From NCBI GenBank assembly GCA_024704765.1, contig JAKMXF010000155.1:124001-188000 (forward strand): a stretch of 64,000 bases of DNA, given 5' to 3'. A program made the position numbers and the translations under genes. Positions 44,520-56,205 of this stretch are shown here, one piece after another. This DNA is from Oopsacas minuta (lineage: Eukaryota > Porifera > Hexactinellida > Lyssacinosida > Leucopsacidae). The stretch's first letter is position 1; every line of letters starts with the position of its first letter. Below the pieces are notes generated by a model. It saw only the letters and a program-made list of their open reading frames with translations, ran no database searches and was not told where the DNA came from.

Positions 44520-47459
44520 CACAATGGCACGACAGGTGGAAATTGCGAAATATTTGATAGTGATATTTTGATATCTAATTAATCCTATCTTATTCAGCAT
44601 ACTCGGAAACCCAGAAATACAGCATATAATGATATTTGATAGTTTTACTTTTGAACAATAGTTATTTCTAGATGAGTAACTTCAACATGATGAAACACAA
44701 AAATCAAGGTTTCTCAAAGTAGCCAAAGGAATTTGACACATATTCTTGTTTTAGTTATGTATATGAAAATTGTAGCCTATCATATTGAAGTACTTTAAGT
44801 GGCCATTATAATGAAATACATGACTACTAAATTATAATATTAGCTTTTAGAATATACTAGGTAGAAATTCCAAATAATTTTGGTGAATTTATGTTTGGTC
44901 AATTGAGTTTGAAATGCCACAACTATCTTTGCCTGTTGTTGCCCGTTGCAAATTGGATTGTATTTTGAAGAAAGTTATATTTAAAACAAAATAAACTTAG
45001 TTCTAGCCTGGCGCAACTTGGCGCTAATTGAGTTTTGTAACTATTTCTACTGGTCGTCCCGTAATTTACAGCCCTTTTTGTTTGCAACAAATTTTATCTT
45101 ATGGTTGATTATTATTTAGTTTCGATTTTACTTCGTCCTAATGAACAACAAAGAAGCCTTCAATTTCTATATGTCCAACTCGGAGAAAGCGTTTAGTACG
45201 ATTGCTCGTGAGTTTATTGCTAAATATAATCTTGGAGAGTCCAATTGTGACCTTTTCCGCCGAAAATTTTCAAATATTAAGTCTGAAAGAAAAATATATT
45301 TGAAAGAGAAGGACTTAGCAACTTGGGATGAATTGTTCTTTTGTAGGGATCCTCAAATGGATGACATTCCACAGTCTTCAAATGAAGATAGACCCTCCAA
45401 GGAATCTATTAATTGTATTCGAGGAAGACTTTAGTCGAGTATCTCGGAAGCACATCAGCGAATTAAGTCATAAAGGTATGCGATATCGATTAGCCAACCT
45501 GAGATTACATCTGGAAGCTGTCGCACAGCGGGAAGAAGTTTCACCTAAGATGATTTCTAGCTACTTACTGTTGTTGTATTCACAGGAGGAGCATGATGTT
45601 AGCACCGCTAATATCAGCAAAAATGTAATTGCCGGGAGTCATGGATTAGGAAATTTCAACAGGAAACTCTCTTTAGATTCGTCTTGCTTCTTACTAGACT
45701 CATTAGAAATTGGGAAGTCAAAAATACATCGACCTAAGACATATATTAATTAATGAGGATATCACTCTTCCTGGTTACAATAGAGTCGCAATCCATCGTA
45801 GTCAAATTTGCCTAATTGATGAGATGGATATAGTGGAAAGAGAATATCCGGTTGGCATTGGCATTTCCTATCACAGATTACTCACTCACACAGTGAATAG
45901 GATAATATTCACAAATACTCCCATCAACAGTGATGACCAACTACTTAAGATTCGGATATCGATGGGTTAGATGGGTCAGGTTCCCACCGCTTTTATCAAC
46001 AAGCAACTTCCCGTCCCGATTTAACAGCCAAGAACTTTCTATTATTTGGATTTAAGGTGCTGTCTATCACCAATCACCAAGGATAATTCCTCTGGAAGAA
46101 CTCTATTCCGAATTCTTCATTCTCGATAAGGCCAATAACCATACTTGCTCTTCAAGAAAATCTAGAAAATGTAGGCTTTCTTATGTTGACAATGGTCAAC
46201 AAGGAGACTGAGTACATCGAAAATAATGGTCTAAATTTGATTAATGATATCACTGCTAGTGTGCAAATTTTGCGTTCGCAAATTGATGGAAAAATGGCTC
46301 AAATTTTGAGTGGTGCAGGAAGAGCTTGTTGTCAGTTTTGCACAACTACATTCGAGCAGATGCACGATTTAACTTTTGTCCAGGATGGCTTTCCCATCAA
46401 CAGGTTTATCAGTGATGCAAAGATCATATTTGAAGAAGTTGATGAAGAGCGATTTCTCTCACTAAGTTCTAACGAAAGGTTTAATCTTACGCATGCACCT
46501 TTATCTGATATTGACATAATCCCAGGTTCACCTTTACACTCATACCTTACGTGTTCCAGTTGGTTTATGTCTCTGGTAAGCCATCTAACTGCTGGAGCAA
46601 CTAAATGGTCACCAACTTCTACTAAAGTCCAATACACCAAGAGTTTTATTTGCGGTTTGTTAAAAGAAAAGTTGAATTTGATGATTGATTGTGCTTCTTC
46701 ACAAGGTGGAACTTCTACAACAGGAAATGTTGTGAGACGATGCTTAGTGAGGAAAGATGATAGTGAGAGAGACTTCCTATACTGGAATTTGACAGTATTA
46801 CCATCAAATTGCAAACAAGTGATCACTGATATCCACATCTACCTTGGAGCCATCCTACGGGTATATAATTCTAATAGAAGAATACACACAGACGAACTCT
46901 CATTGGTATGTTGCGCACTTTGTCAGCTGATTGCGACGAAATTTTCTGGGCTAACATAACCCCTACAATGTACAAACTGTTAGCTCATGCAGCAAGCATT
47001 ATTTCTGATTATAATGATGGTTATGGACTGGAACAGTTATCAGAGGAAGGTCTGGAGTCAAGCAATAAGTTACTCAGAAGATTTAGAGAACGTTTGTCGA
47101 GGAAGTTTTCCTTTGAAGAAAACTTAAAAGATGTTTTCTCAAGGATCATCTGCCAAAGTGATCCGATTCTTCTACTAAACAAAAAGATGCGGAAAAGTAC
47201 CTCAAGTAACAGCGATACTCTTAGTTAACAAGATCTTATTGTAAATTCCCTCATAATAGAGGATGATTAAGTATATTTCTAAAAACTATATTGACATTCC
47301 AATGACGTCATAACTCGTGATTTCCGAAGCCGTATATAAATTCTGATAGTGTAAATCTGTTGTATAGGGTAGATAACCTATACGTCAATAATACATCATA
47401 CATGCATATCTGTTACATAAATTGCTACTTCCACCAAACTGTCATTTCGTGCCACTATG
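44520..47459 (+). mobile_element. RAG1/Transib-type transposon nested in a hAT
   Basis: The left end reads CACAATGGCACGA and the right-end reverse complement reads CATAGTGGCACGA, 11 of 13 identical. Similarity resumes after a short gap with 'ggtggaaattgc' against 'ggtggaagtagc'. Both first heptamers differ by one base from the RSS/Transib consensus CACAGTG. Flanks are CGCCA (44515-44519) and CTCCA (47460-47464), 4 of 5 identical; Transib elements make 5-bp GC-rich duplications. On both sides the hAT transposase frame stops exactly at these borders and resumes across them. The interior codes a RAG1-like transposase (45141-47228). Confidence 0.75.
45141..47228 (+). pseudogene. RAG1-like (Transib/ProtoRAG superfamily) transposase relic
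   Basis: Blocks follow RAG1-core order. 'RYRLANLRLHLEAVAQREEV' (about 45480) fits the early core. 'DITLPGYNRVAIHR' (about 45760) fits the L-P-G-Y block, and 'HRLLTHTVNRII' (45870) fits L-x-x-H-T-x-x-R. The first catalytic Asp is in 'DIDGLDGSGSHRFYQQ' (Asp codon 45961). The second is in 'QIDGKMAQILSGAGRACCQF' (Asp codon 46285) just before C-x2-C (46330 and 46339), matching the RAG1 zinc cysteines. The third is the Glu of 'LSEEGLESSNKLLRRFRERL' (codon 47046). Of the two zinc His residues ahead of it, one is now Tyr (MYKLLAH) and the second remains (46986). Frame breaks near 45434, 45720, 45955, 46083 and 46957 inactivate it. No RAG2-like Kelch ORF is present. Confidence 0.82.
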
Positions 47460-47464
47460 CTCCA

Positions 47465-48540
47465 GAGGCTCCGTAAATCAAGTTCCGCCAGCAGGCTTTG
47501 AATCTTCTCCCCGAGATTTCCCATATACTTTCTACTTCGAGCTTTCCCTTTATATCTGACTGTAAGGTATGGATCAACTCTACAGCCTGTGATAAATCCT
47601 TGTCGGGGCCCTGAAGAACATCTGTAATATAAGAATAGCTTTGCAGAGAATATATTCAAATAATATAAGACATTCAGAGAATTCTGTATTTAGACGCTTT
47701 AAAAGACAATCGGCTATTGTGTGTCTCTCAGTTGAGAAGTGGTTCTCCTCGAATTGTTCCAGTGTATCAATGAGCGGTCCCGTGGTTTTTAAAACAGTAT
47801 TGATACCGTGCCACTGACAGGCCCATCTCGTTACAGATTTGTCTCTTTAACTCTCTGCTTGGAAAACCGGGATGCATTTCGTTTTGTAGTTCCATAAAAT
47901 TTGATATGGAATCGAAGAGGAATAATCACGTATAGATCTTGAAGGAGGGCAAAGAATCGAGCTGCAGCCGGCACACCGGAACAACAGTTCACAATAACTA
48001 GATTGTGGCGATTGCAATAACAGTTGACGTAGATCGCATGTGGTACGGCCTGCCGAAACAGAGACTGGACACCACGACAACTTCCAGATATCACACTCGC
48101 ATCATCATCCCCTTGACCGGCTTTATTCTGAATATCAACACCTAATTCGTGTAGAATCTTGATAACCTGGTGGCATAGCTTCACAGCCTCAGCCAGTTTG
48201 TCTCCCAAAAGCAAATAATATTTTCTCTTGGCGAACCAACCTTTAAGTAGCGAAGACATACGCTTAGCTATTCAATTTTCGCTGCATCTCGGGACTCATC
48301 TACAAGAATGGAAAACCATTTTGAAAATTGGGCATTTTTCAAAATATCTTTCCTTATTAACGAGACTAACGTTTGATAATTTCGTTTTGGGTGTCATGGT
48401 ATGTATATCGAGCATACTTGGACCCTTAATTTTGTACGAACAATACTGTCTTCTTGGAAATGAACATCAGAATCTCGAGAAAGTTGCCACGATTCCTTTC
48501 ACTGTCTGGCTCACGATGTCCACGGAGGACTAGGTCCTGT
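47465..48540 (-). pseudogene. hAT transposase (ZMYM1-like) part before the nested insertion
   Basis: Reading right to left: 'FSKWFSILVDESRDAAKIE' (about 48350-48290) is the catalytic-core start. 'GQGDDDASVISGSCRGVQ' (about 48110) follows. Then 'AIYVNCYCNRHNLVIVNC', 'ARFFALLQDLYV' and 'TRWACQWHGINTVLKTTGPL' (about 47830-47780). The frame then runs to 47465, where the RAG1-like element begins, and continues at 44519. It has several stops. Confidence 0.85.
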
Positions 48541-48761
48541 CGAGCACATAGCTCCACTACCTTAGCAACAGTTCGCATAGAGTACCTATCAGTAATAGGT
48601 TGGATTCATGAATAGAATTGGAATTTATGTTTCAAGCTCCATTCCCATTCAGAATGGGAACTCCATATAAAGTAAAATCGTGAATATTTCGTAATTGGTA
48701 TGAGTTAGGTATGACAAATGTATAATTATCTTGTAGTCTCTTAGTTTAGCAGAATATTAGC

Positions 48762-50253
48762 GTGCCAAAGCGTTGTGCAGCTTACAATTGTCGAGGTAAT
48801 TATATAGGTGAACCTTATACTCCAGTTGTAAGTTTTCCTACCAATGATGATGAACGGAAGAAGATGGATTGAGGCAGTGCCAAATGATCCCGGTAGTCTC
48901 ACGGATCGAAAAGAAAACTTTGTATGTGGATCACATTTGAATGCAAATGGGTCACTGTTAGAGGTGGAAAGCGGCCGATTGGACTTCCTATCTATTTTAA
49001 GGGAGTAGCAAAATCCTGCCTGAAGCAAACTTGACATATCCAAGGCCAGCAAAGAAGGCTTCCTCCGAAGTATGTGAAAAATTGCAAAAGGAATATCTAG
49101 ACGAATTAGATAGGATTGATAAATTTTCATCTTTTACAAACGAGGCAGCAGCACGTTATACCTCATTCAGTCTCAGAAGCAAATGCAGGGAGTTGACAAT
49201 GTTTAAGTTGGATGAGCTTGGAAGAAAGGTTGTTCAATTTATCTCTTTCAAGGAAATTGAATCACTTTTTGTTTTCTTGCACTTGGTGGAGGCAGAGAAA
49301 GATGGCTACGCGATTCCCAAACCTTATTTCAGTCTACAGAAGAATAACTTTCTTCATAGATGGTCTCAAGTTGATGAAATACTTTCTACTGTGGAGAATT
49401 ATCAAGCGTCTAATTCTGATCATTTGGCTAAAGTCATGTAAGAGTAAAACAAATGACATCGGAAGTAGAAGAATGTCCGCAATTTCAGTTCCTGGGACGC
49501 AACTTGACAACCTCTTGACACCCTACAACAAAATCCGCTACACAAAGCATCTGCTTATTCTCGCGGGAGAACTTCTACGTATCTCTCCAGTAGCATACAG
49601 GATGTTAAGAAATTCAGGAACTATAATCCTTCCTTGGGAGAGATTACTTCGAGATATGATTACGCGCAGCTTTCAGAACAACGAATTGCCTCGCATATTT
49701 GAAGTTCTCAAATCAGAGCAACGTTTAGTCAACATTTTGTTCGATAAAGTAAAGCTAATTAAAAACAAGTCGCTTCAGTGCAGGTCACATAATTGGCCAT
49801 GCCAATAATGCACTCAGTGAACAAGCCACCTCAGCCCTTTGTACCGAAGTTGTTTATCATCAAGGAGGGCCACGTTTAGTATTTGATATCCATCCAGTGA
49901 AGGACATAAATTCAGCGGATCTCCAAATAATTTTGCTGGAAATTATGGAAGTCATGAAAAAGAGTGGTTTGAGACCAATACCCTTTATCTGTGATCACTT
50001 CCCGATAAATAAAGGAATATATAAATTTCTTGGTGGTCCAGGGAGAGTGGTGTTGGATGGAATTGAAGTATTTCTCCTCCATGATTTCGTACTCATCATA
50101 AAGAATTTGCGAAACAATTGGATAACAGATAAACTTCAAAAGTTATCATTCGTGGAGGACGGTATAGAATACACCGCATGTTGGAAAGATACTCAAGCAC
50201 TTTATGTAGAGGACAAAAAAAGCCCACTACGACTCACAAAGCTTAGACCATAG
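48762..50253 (+). pseudogene. P-element-type transposase relic with THAP domain (THAP9-like)
   Basis: The first 60 codons are a THAP zinc finger: 'CAAYNCRGNY' (C-x4-C), 'VVSFPTNDDERKK', then after a 1-nt shift 'WIEAVPNDPG', then 'NFVCGSHL' (C-x2-H). The start codon is now GTG at 48762. Further on come 'RPIGLPIYFKGV', a Leu-rich coiled segment, 'SPVAYRMLRNSGTIILPW' (about 49590), 'EQRLVNILFDKVKL' (49718) and 'NNALSEQATSALCTEVVYHQ' (49806). The rest matches the GTP-binding and catalytic middle of P-element transposases. Frame changes near 48873, 49000, 49440 and 49805 break it. Confidence 0.8.
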
Positions 50254-50725
50254 CATTCTATATACTAAGGCAATGGCACTCTATTGAAATTTTGGATCAT
50301 GGATGTCATTACCTTCGACTTTCAAAGTATAATGTATTATCTATAGGTATGATTCTACTGCGCTCCTAGTTAATTATTAATCATCAGTTTAAATGATTTA
50401 CTACACTCGGTCTGATTTATTTAATATTAGAATATTAAAAGTCAACATAATAGATTTTAATAAGTCAAACCATATATTTAACAGTACAATACGTATATGT
50501 AGTATACAACAAATAACATAATACTTCGTTTTTATTGTTAATTGGTGTATATTAGCTATCGGGTCGTCTGGCTTGTCCGTATTAATTGTAGTTTGGTTAG
50601 GTAGCCATGTGGTACTTTTTCGTCATTGGCTGAACTTGTAAAATAGTTCTTAGCCCTGATTTGAGGTTATTTTATTCCTGGGGTAGCCGGGGGCTAAAGC
50701 AATAATAGTAGAATCTATCCTATAC
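50254..50725. other. No gene recognised
   Basis: Possibly 3' sequence of the P-type relic. No inverted repeat match to its 5' side was found. Confidence 0.35.
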
Positions 50726-51135
50726 CAGTCAAGTGCGCGTAATCAGGACTACCTGATGCCTCAAATGTATACTGGTTTCCCGCATCCGGATTACACGTAT
50801 TTGGCCCTACAATCCGAATAATGTTGTAGAAAGATTACCAGCGTTTATAAAGCTGCAAATTAAGTCTAAAATAGGAATAGTTATTTGTCGTATTTTCTGC
50901 ATTTCAAAATATAAAACCTCGTTTGCCTAGTTTTCCGGAAATTGATAACAGTTAGATTTTTAAAAGATGAATAATTATATTCTAAAATTATGAATAATCT
51001 GGATTAAGCGCAAAAATAGGAATTAACTAAATAAAAGTTCCGGATTACGAGCCCTTACTAACATACAAACTACATCATTTCAAAATAGGACATAAAAAAT
51101 CCGGATTTCGCGTATCCAGATTAACACACTTGACT
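50726..51135. mobile_element. Tigger-like MITE
   Basis: Left end CAGTCAAGTGCGCGTAATCAGG and right-end reverse complement TAGTCAAGTGTGTTAATCTGG pair with a few mismatches. Internal 'atccggatta' words recur in both orientations. The flanks are TA-rich but the exact target site is uncertain. Confidence 0.65.
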
Positions 51136-51394
51136 ATATTTCAAATATATATACATATCAGTTTTGTTTGTGTATTAACCTACTTGACTAATAGTCATTT
51201 ACACTACTGTTTTGATAGAAATTGCTCCCCCTTACAGATACTGCCCCCTATTGCCAATGATAACTTGCCTTGCTATGTGAAGCCTATCAAGGTATTTTGA
51301 GGTTGTGTACCTTGTTGTCAATGATGTAACAAATGTAAAATACAAACAGATACTCTATACAAGTCATCACATCATAATATATTTGTTTTTACAT

Positions 51395-52560
51395 TAAGGC
51401 TGGAGAATATCCATTTGATTATGACAAGATTGAGAAGAGAGAATCAAGCAGGAAAGCTTCCAGATTCCGCTATCTTGAAGGAGAACTATCTAAAGCTGTT
51501 AAAGATCAAGATTTGTTTCTAATACAGAAGATGAACTTGACGGTGAACTCAAAAAGGTACATGACCACTCTGGTCATCAACACGGTTGATGTACATGTAA
51601 AATTGCGAAATATCGCTATTTGAGGTCCAGCATGTTGAAAGACATTACTAAATATGTACAAGCTTGCATACGTTATATTAAGAATCAGTCAACCCCCAAA
51701 AGTCCAAGTAATCCTCTGCAACCTCTTCCTGGTATAACTAAAGTTTGGTTCCGCGTCTGTATGGATCTTAGTGGTTCTCTTATTGAGTCTAATGTGTATA
51801 TATATATATATATAGTCACAGTAATCGATCATTTTCCGCGCTGGGTAGAGACCCACCCCGTCCGGAATAAAGAAGCAAAAGAAGTCGCGAGGGGTGTATT
51901 CTCCATCTACTGCAGACAAGGGGCTCCAGTCCAATTTATTAGTGATAACGGGACTGAATTCACAAACAAATTACACAAGGAGTTGCACCAATTATATAAT
52001 TATAAACTAGTCTTTTCTTCCCCTTACCAACCACAAACGAATTGATTAATGGAATCATCTAACAAAGCTCTTAAAAGATCCCTCCTAAAAATTTGAAGGG
52101 AAAAAAGAAAAATGGCACGATTTTTTGGAAAAGTTAATTTCCCTGAATATAAGGCCACGAGAAACAACGAAATTCTCAGCTTTCGAACTGATGTACCGTT
52201 CTCGTAAGCCCCGACTCCCAATCTTAGCAGAGAATCTTGCAGCAATGTATCCTAATGCTGGAGAATTCATCCTGGGAAGATCCGCGATAAATGAAGACCT
52301 CGTTGAATTAACCAACGTCACACGAGAAGCCCAGATGAAAAATCAAGACATTGTTAGCAAAGCTCTTAAACACTCCAGAAGACAAATGAAGGAGTTATAT
52401 GACAAACGACTGACGCTAAAAGCTTTAAAGCTAAAGATATTTGAGGAATGAGACGAAGTACTCAACGAAAATGTCTATCAGAAGAGAAAAGGAGGGGATT
52501 TCGACGATAAGTGGCTTGGGTCCTATCCAGTGAACAAAGTAAATCCTACAACATCCTGAC
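51395..52560 (+). pseudogene. Retroviral-type integrase (Ty3/gypsy or Ginger-like element) relic
   Basis: In order: an N-terminal segment ('SRKASRFRYLEGELSKAV', 51448), a degraded H-H-C-C finger ('HDHSGHQHG', then 'YVQACIRYIKNQ'), and the catalytic core with Asp in 'CMDLSGSL' (51760), Asp in 'FISDNGTEF' (51938) and Glu in 'LMESSNKALKRSL' (52045). Then 'FELMYRSRKPRLP' (52178) and a closing GPY/F-like 'KWLGSYPVNKV' (52511). All three D-D-E residues are kept but stops at about 51622, 52045, 52100 and 52451 interrupt. A TA microsatellite lies in the core at 51796-51814. No reverse transcriptase or LTR was found, which leaves Ginger and gypsy both open. Confidence 0.8.
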
Positions 52561-53906
52561 CTACAGGAAAAACTAATTATACATGTAAAAAAACAAAGCA
52601 AAACTATGGGAAACACTTCCACTCACTAACGAACTATTACGTTTAGATAGCGATCTTCCATACAGCCTATCTTTCTATTAAACAAAAATATTTATAATTC
52701 CCTATTCTAAAACAGATAGATTAATTGATTTCCAAAGAAGTAGATCAGAAGTTTTAGATGTAGTTAGTACATATAAAGACAGAATCATCATCTCTATCAA
52801 ATATTCAGATCCGATATCTCAGCTACACTTTAAACTCAATTACAGACTTCACCTTCCTTACGATGAACTACTGGAATGGAGAGCAGATAATTATCCCTCA
52901 ACAAACACCCGTGAAGATGAACTGTTAGATTTTGACGCTACACAAGAAATCTTTGAAATTTTCACAACTTCTATTTGGAGGCTTATGAGATAAAGATACT
53001 TTTTATCAATATACGTCTCTGGATTTTGCGTTCGCAACAAAATGGCAAACCAAAAGTATGCAATAAAGGTTTTACTGGCAGTTGTTAAAGAGCTTCTAGT
53101 AGCACATTTGAACTCGGAAATACCATCACAATCTCATCGCTGGTATTGGATATCTCCCCAACTTTCAAACATTCTGTTGAGGATATCTGTTTAACTTGGG
53201 GTTGGCCATTATAACGATATTGAATTGGTCAACACGTATCCAATAGATTATTTCATCACTATGATATGTTTACAGAAAGTGGAATTACTGGCAGTCCATA
53301 GTCTTAGTGGGGAACAACTAAATACCACTCTTCAATCTATGTACTCGATGATTGATGGAAGAAATTCGATAACCAGAGATTTTGGCTTGCTCCTATGCTA
53401 GGAGTATCCATTATCAACATAGAGTGTAATTTATTGGGCTATGAAAGTAAGGTCGGCGACTTCTTCAAAGCTAATGAGTTTTGTCAGGACTTTGCATTAT
53501 AGCTTTCCAATGCCAGGGTTGTTGCCATCAATCGGAGAAAAAGCTCATTTGTTTTCCATGTTGACATTATTTCAAATTGTCACACTACTCTTAACAATCA
53601 GATTGATGCAAGCTATACTTGTTTAAAGTGTAGAGACAAGAATGCCAACCTTGAGCATCTAAAGAGAGAATTGTCTAGGTTACCACCACACCTTACTACA
53701 TGTGTTGATCAAAGAAATGTTGAAGATGTTATTATAATACAAGACAAAAATGGTCAGCTAGAGTACACTCTCACTGCTTTTACTGTTCACAGTGGTGTAC
53801 ACTTTCATATAAAGAATAAGTATCGAGACGAGTGGTATATATAATTTGGCATGGGAAAGCCGAAGATGCAAAATTCGGAAAGATTAATTAACTAACTATT
53901 CTGTGG
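52561..53906. other. Unassigned coding debris downstream of the integrase
   Basis: Plus-strand fragments include 'YTCLKCRDKNANLEHLKREL' near 53615 and 'YTLTAFTVHSGVHFHIKNKY' near 53765. The C-x2-C and the H-x-G-x-H-F pattern loosely recall a ubiquitin-hydrolase-type fold used by some mobile elements. I cannot show that this belongs to the integrase element. Confidence 0.3.
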
Positions 53907-54831
53907 ATAACGGACACGTTGGTGACATGGCTTCTATCCGTTGGAGAGAATTGTCCGCTTCTCGAAGACTGGCCCATCTTTTTATCAAAACACCAAATAT
54001 GTATCATTTTGAATGCAGTTTTACATGTATTAAAGTTGAATAGTTACAGGAGAAGTCACAAGTTATTTTATACTGTGATAAGAATGAATATAATATAAAG
54101 TGATGACTGATGAGCAACGTAAGCATATTGGCATTGCTTTATACTCTCTATATATATTATAATGAACGTGCAAATATGTCAGGAAGATAACTTTGTCTAC
54201 TGGTTGACACTTGCAGACTAGCTACAGTATCTATTATGGTCACAATGCCCATAGCTACTTCAAAACATCCTCGACTTTCACAATTTTTGAGAAGAGAAGT
54301 AAATACAGGATTTGCTGAGGTTACGGGAGAGAAAGAAAACAAAGGAGCAGGATACGGACTATAAATCGCATGTGTGTACCGCCTTTATGAACCCAAAGTT
54401 TACATTGACAAGATGAAAGAATTGTTTAAAGATTTGAAAGACATGGGACTTGTATAGCACTCATATTATTATGTAAATTTTGTGATATCTATGAAATTAT
54501 TGGTTGCAGTTTCTGGTTGTCCGTTCTTGAGAAATAATTTTGCATTAAGACAAGTCATTCATGGCCATTTCCCCATCCGTTGTTCCGAATTCGGGGTTGT
54601 CCGCTCCTCGGAGACTTCATAAGTGTTACATGCTTGGCAAATTCTATCCGCGCCACGAGGTTTGTCCGTTATAGGGAGTTGTCCGCGTTTCGAAGTGTCC
54701 GTTTTGGGAGACTCCACTGTATTCACAATGATGAATTAGGCAGTTTGCATGATACAAAAAAGCTCAATCATTATCACATAGCATGACAAGTCATCATTGA
54801 CGATGGGGGACATTATCTGTGGAGGAGGGGC
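53907..54831 (+). repeat. 925-bp near-identical duplicated block, copy 2
   Basis: Same as 35530-36454 apart from about two substitutions. Its left transposon terminus is missing (it starts at 'ataacggacac', preceded by unrelated 'attctgtgg'), while the right terminus and 110 bp of flank are kept. All short frames of copy 1 reappear unchanged. Confidence 0.9.
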
Positions 54832-55739
54832 ATTATTTGCTATAAACCATGGTTATTTGACAGATTATGCCCGGGGGGGCAATTTCCGTCAAAACAGCAC
54901 TAAGTACAAACATATTGATAAGAAACAAAGATCGATGTACATATTATTTACGACCTCACTATCTTGGTTTAAAACAAGGAGAATGTAGTGGAGGGAGTAT
55001 AATTAGAAATCTGGAAATAAGAAATGTAGCCAGAGTAACAAGGGGTGATTAATAGTTCGGTCAGGGACTTAACCATGGACGAAAAGACCGTACCACCGGA
55101 CAGCCCGAAATAATACTCACCGGGCTGGAAATCGTAATTATACCCCTCATATCTTTCTGGTTATTTTCTCGGGTTGGCACTAATCAAATGTTCAAAATAG
55201 GAAATTTATTAAAATATCGGAAAGATAAGCCATGCTGTGGTAGGGCTTATGTTTTGAAATTTTAATCAAACTTTGTGCTTTAGAGTAGAAACCGGAAATC
55301 TTTAATAAGATTAGATAAATTTAATAAAAATTTTTGTACAAAAACTTGTCAAAATATCTCATTTCTACTGTATAGGTAGATAGGGCCCCAAAGATATTTG
55401 TCATAGTGCCTAGGTGCTCTTAATATGTTAATCCGTCACTGTAAATATGCACCATCAAAATATCAGCTTGAGCTACCCAATGTCTAAACTATAACTAATA
55501 ACATTCAATAACGATCCCACTCTATTTTTCACTCTAATTGTATTATATTGAATGGATGTAGCCAAGACTGAACTCTAACAGGGCAACATTATATGATTTT
55601 AATCATACATAAAAATTCCGGTTTCCTTTTACTCTACTAATAATTTCACTTTATCATAAATAAGTAACTGATGATTACCAAAGGAGAATCCTTGGGCCCC
55701 TATGTTTGTGGGAAAGTTAACAAGTTCTGTGTCCAGAAT
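54832..55739. other. No gene recognised
   Basis: Two short frames (54797-55052) lack motifs. AT-rich sequence follows. Confidence 0.4.
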
Positions 55740-55960
55740 TTCCTTAGTCGTTTATTAGTCCCTGTCATTGTATAGTAAAGCTAAATTATCAAGTCTTGCT
55801 TGAGACATGGTAGTTCGAAAATAAGATTTTATTCTACGAAGTGAGGAAAACACTGCTTCACAAAGCAATGTAATTCCAAAAGTCATCACAATCGTGAGGT
55901 ATTATTGCATAATAGCAGGAAAACTTGATACTCGACTTAGTGTCTCAAGAACTTTCTGAA
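55740..55960 (-). pseudogene. hAT dimerisation-domain fragment
   Basis: The minus strand reads 'VMTFGITLLCEAVFSSLRRI', 'KSYFRTTMSQARLDNLALLY'. It matches the C-terminal hAT domain (A-E-R-S-F-S-S-L-R-R-I-K-x-Y-x-R-x-x-M-x-x-x-R-L-x-x-L-A-L-L) of ZMYM1-type elements. Only this end of the gene survives. Confidence 0.8.
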
Positions 55961-56205
55961 ATTGCTTACCATTTACCGGGTTAATTGATAACACAGGACA
56001 ACCAAAAATATTTTTGTTTCTATTGCCCAAGATTTTAGATTGATTTTAGACTATATTTGTTGTGCTGAGGTCGAAAATTACATCGGATTTGCTTGAATGG
56101 CTCTTGATTTTCGTCCAGATTTATGTTTATATTGTTAATTACCTTTTTCAAATGTGTATTCAATTTAATTAATACTTTTATAATTATATGTATCTAGCCT
56201 ATTCT

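Noticed and set aside
47705-47715. 'ctattgtg' considered as the right end of the RAG1-like element
   Set aside because: Similarity to the left end stops after eight bases and the flank does not match. The end at 47459 has longer similarity and coincides with the hAT break.
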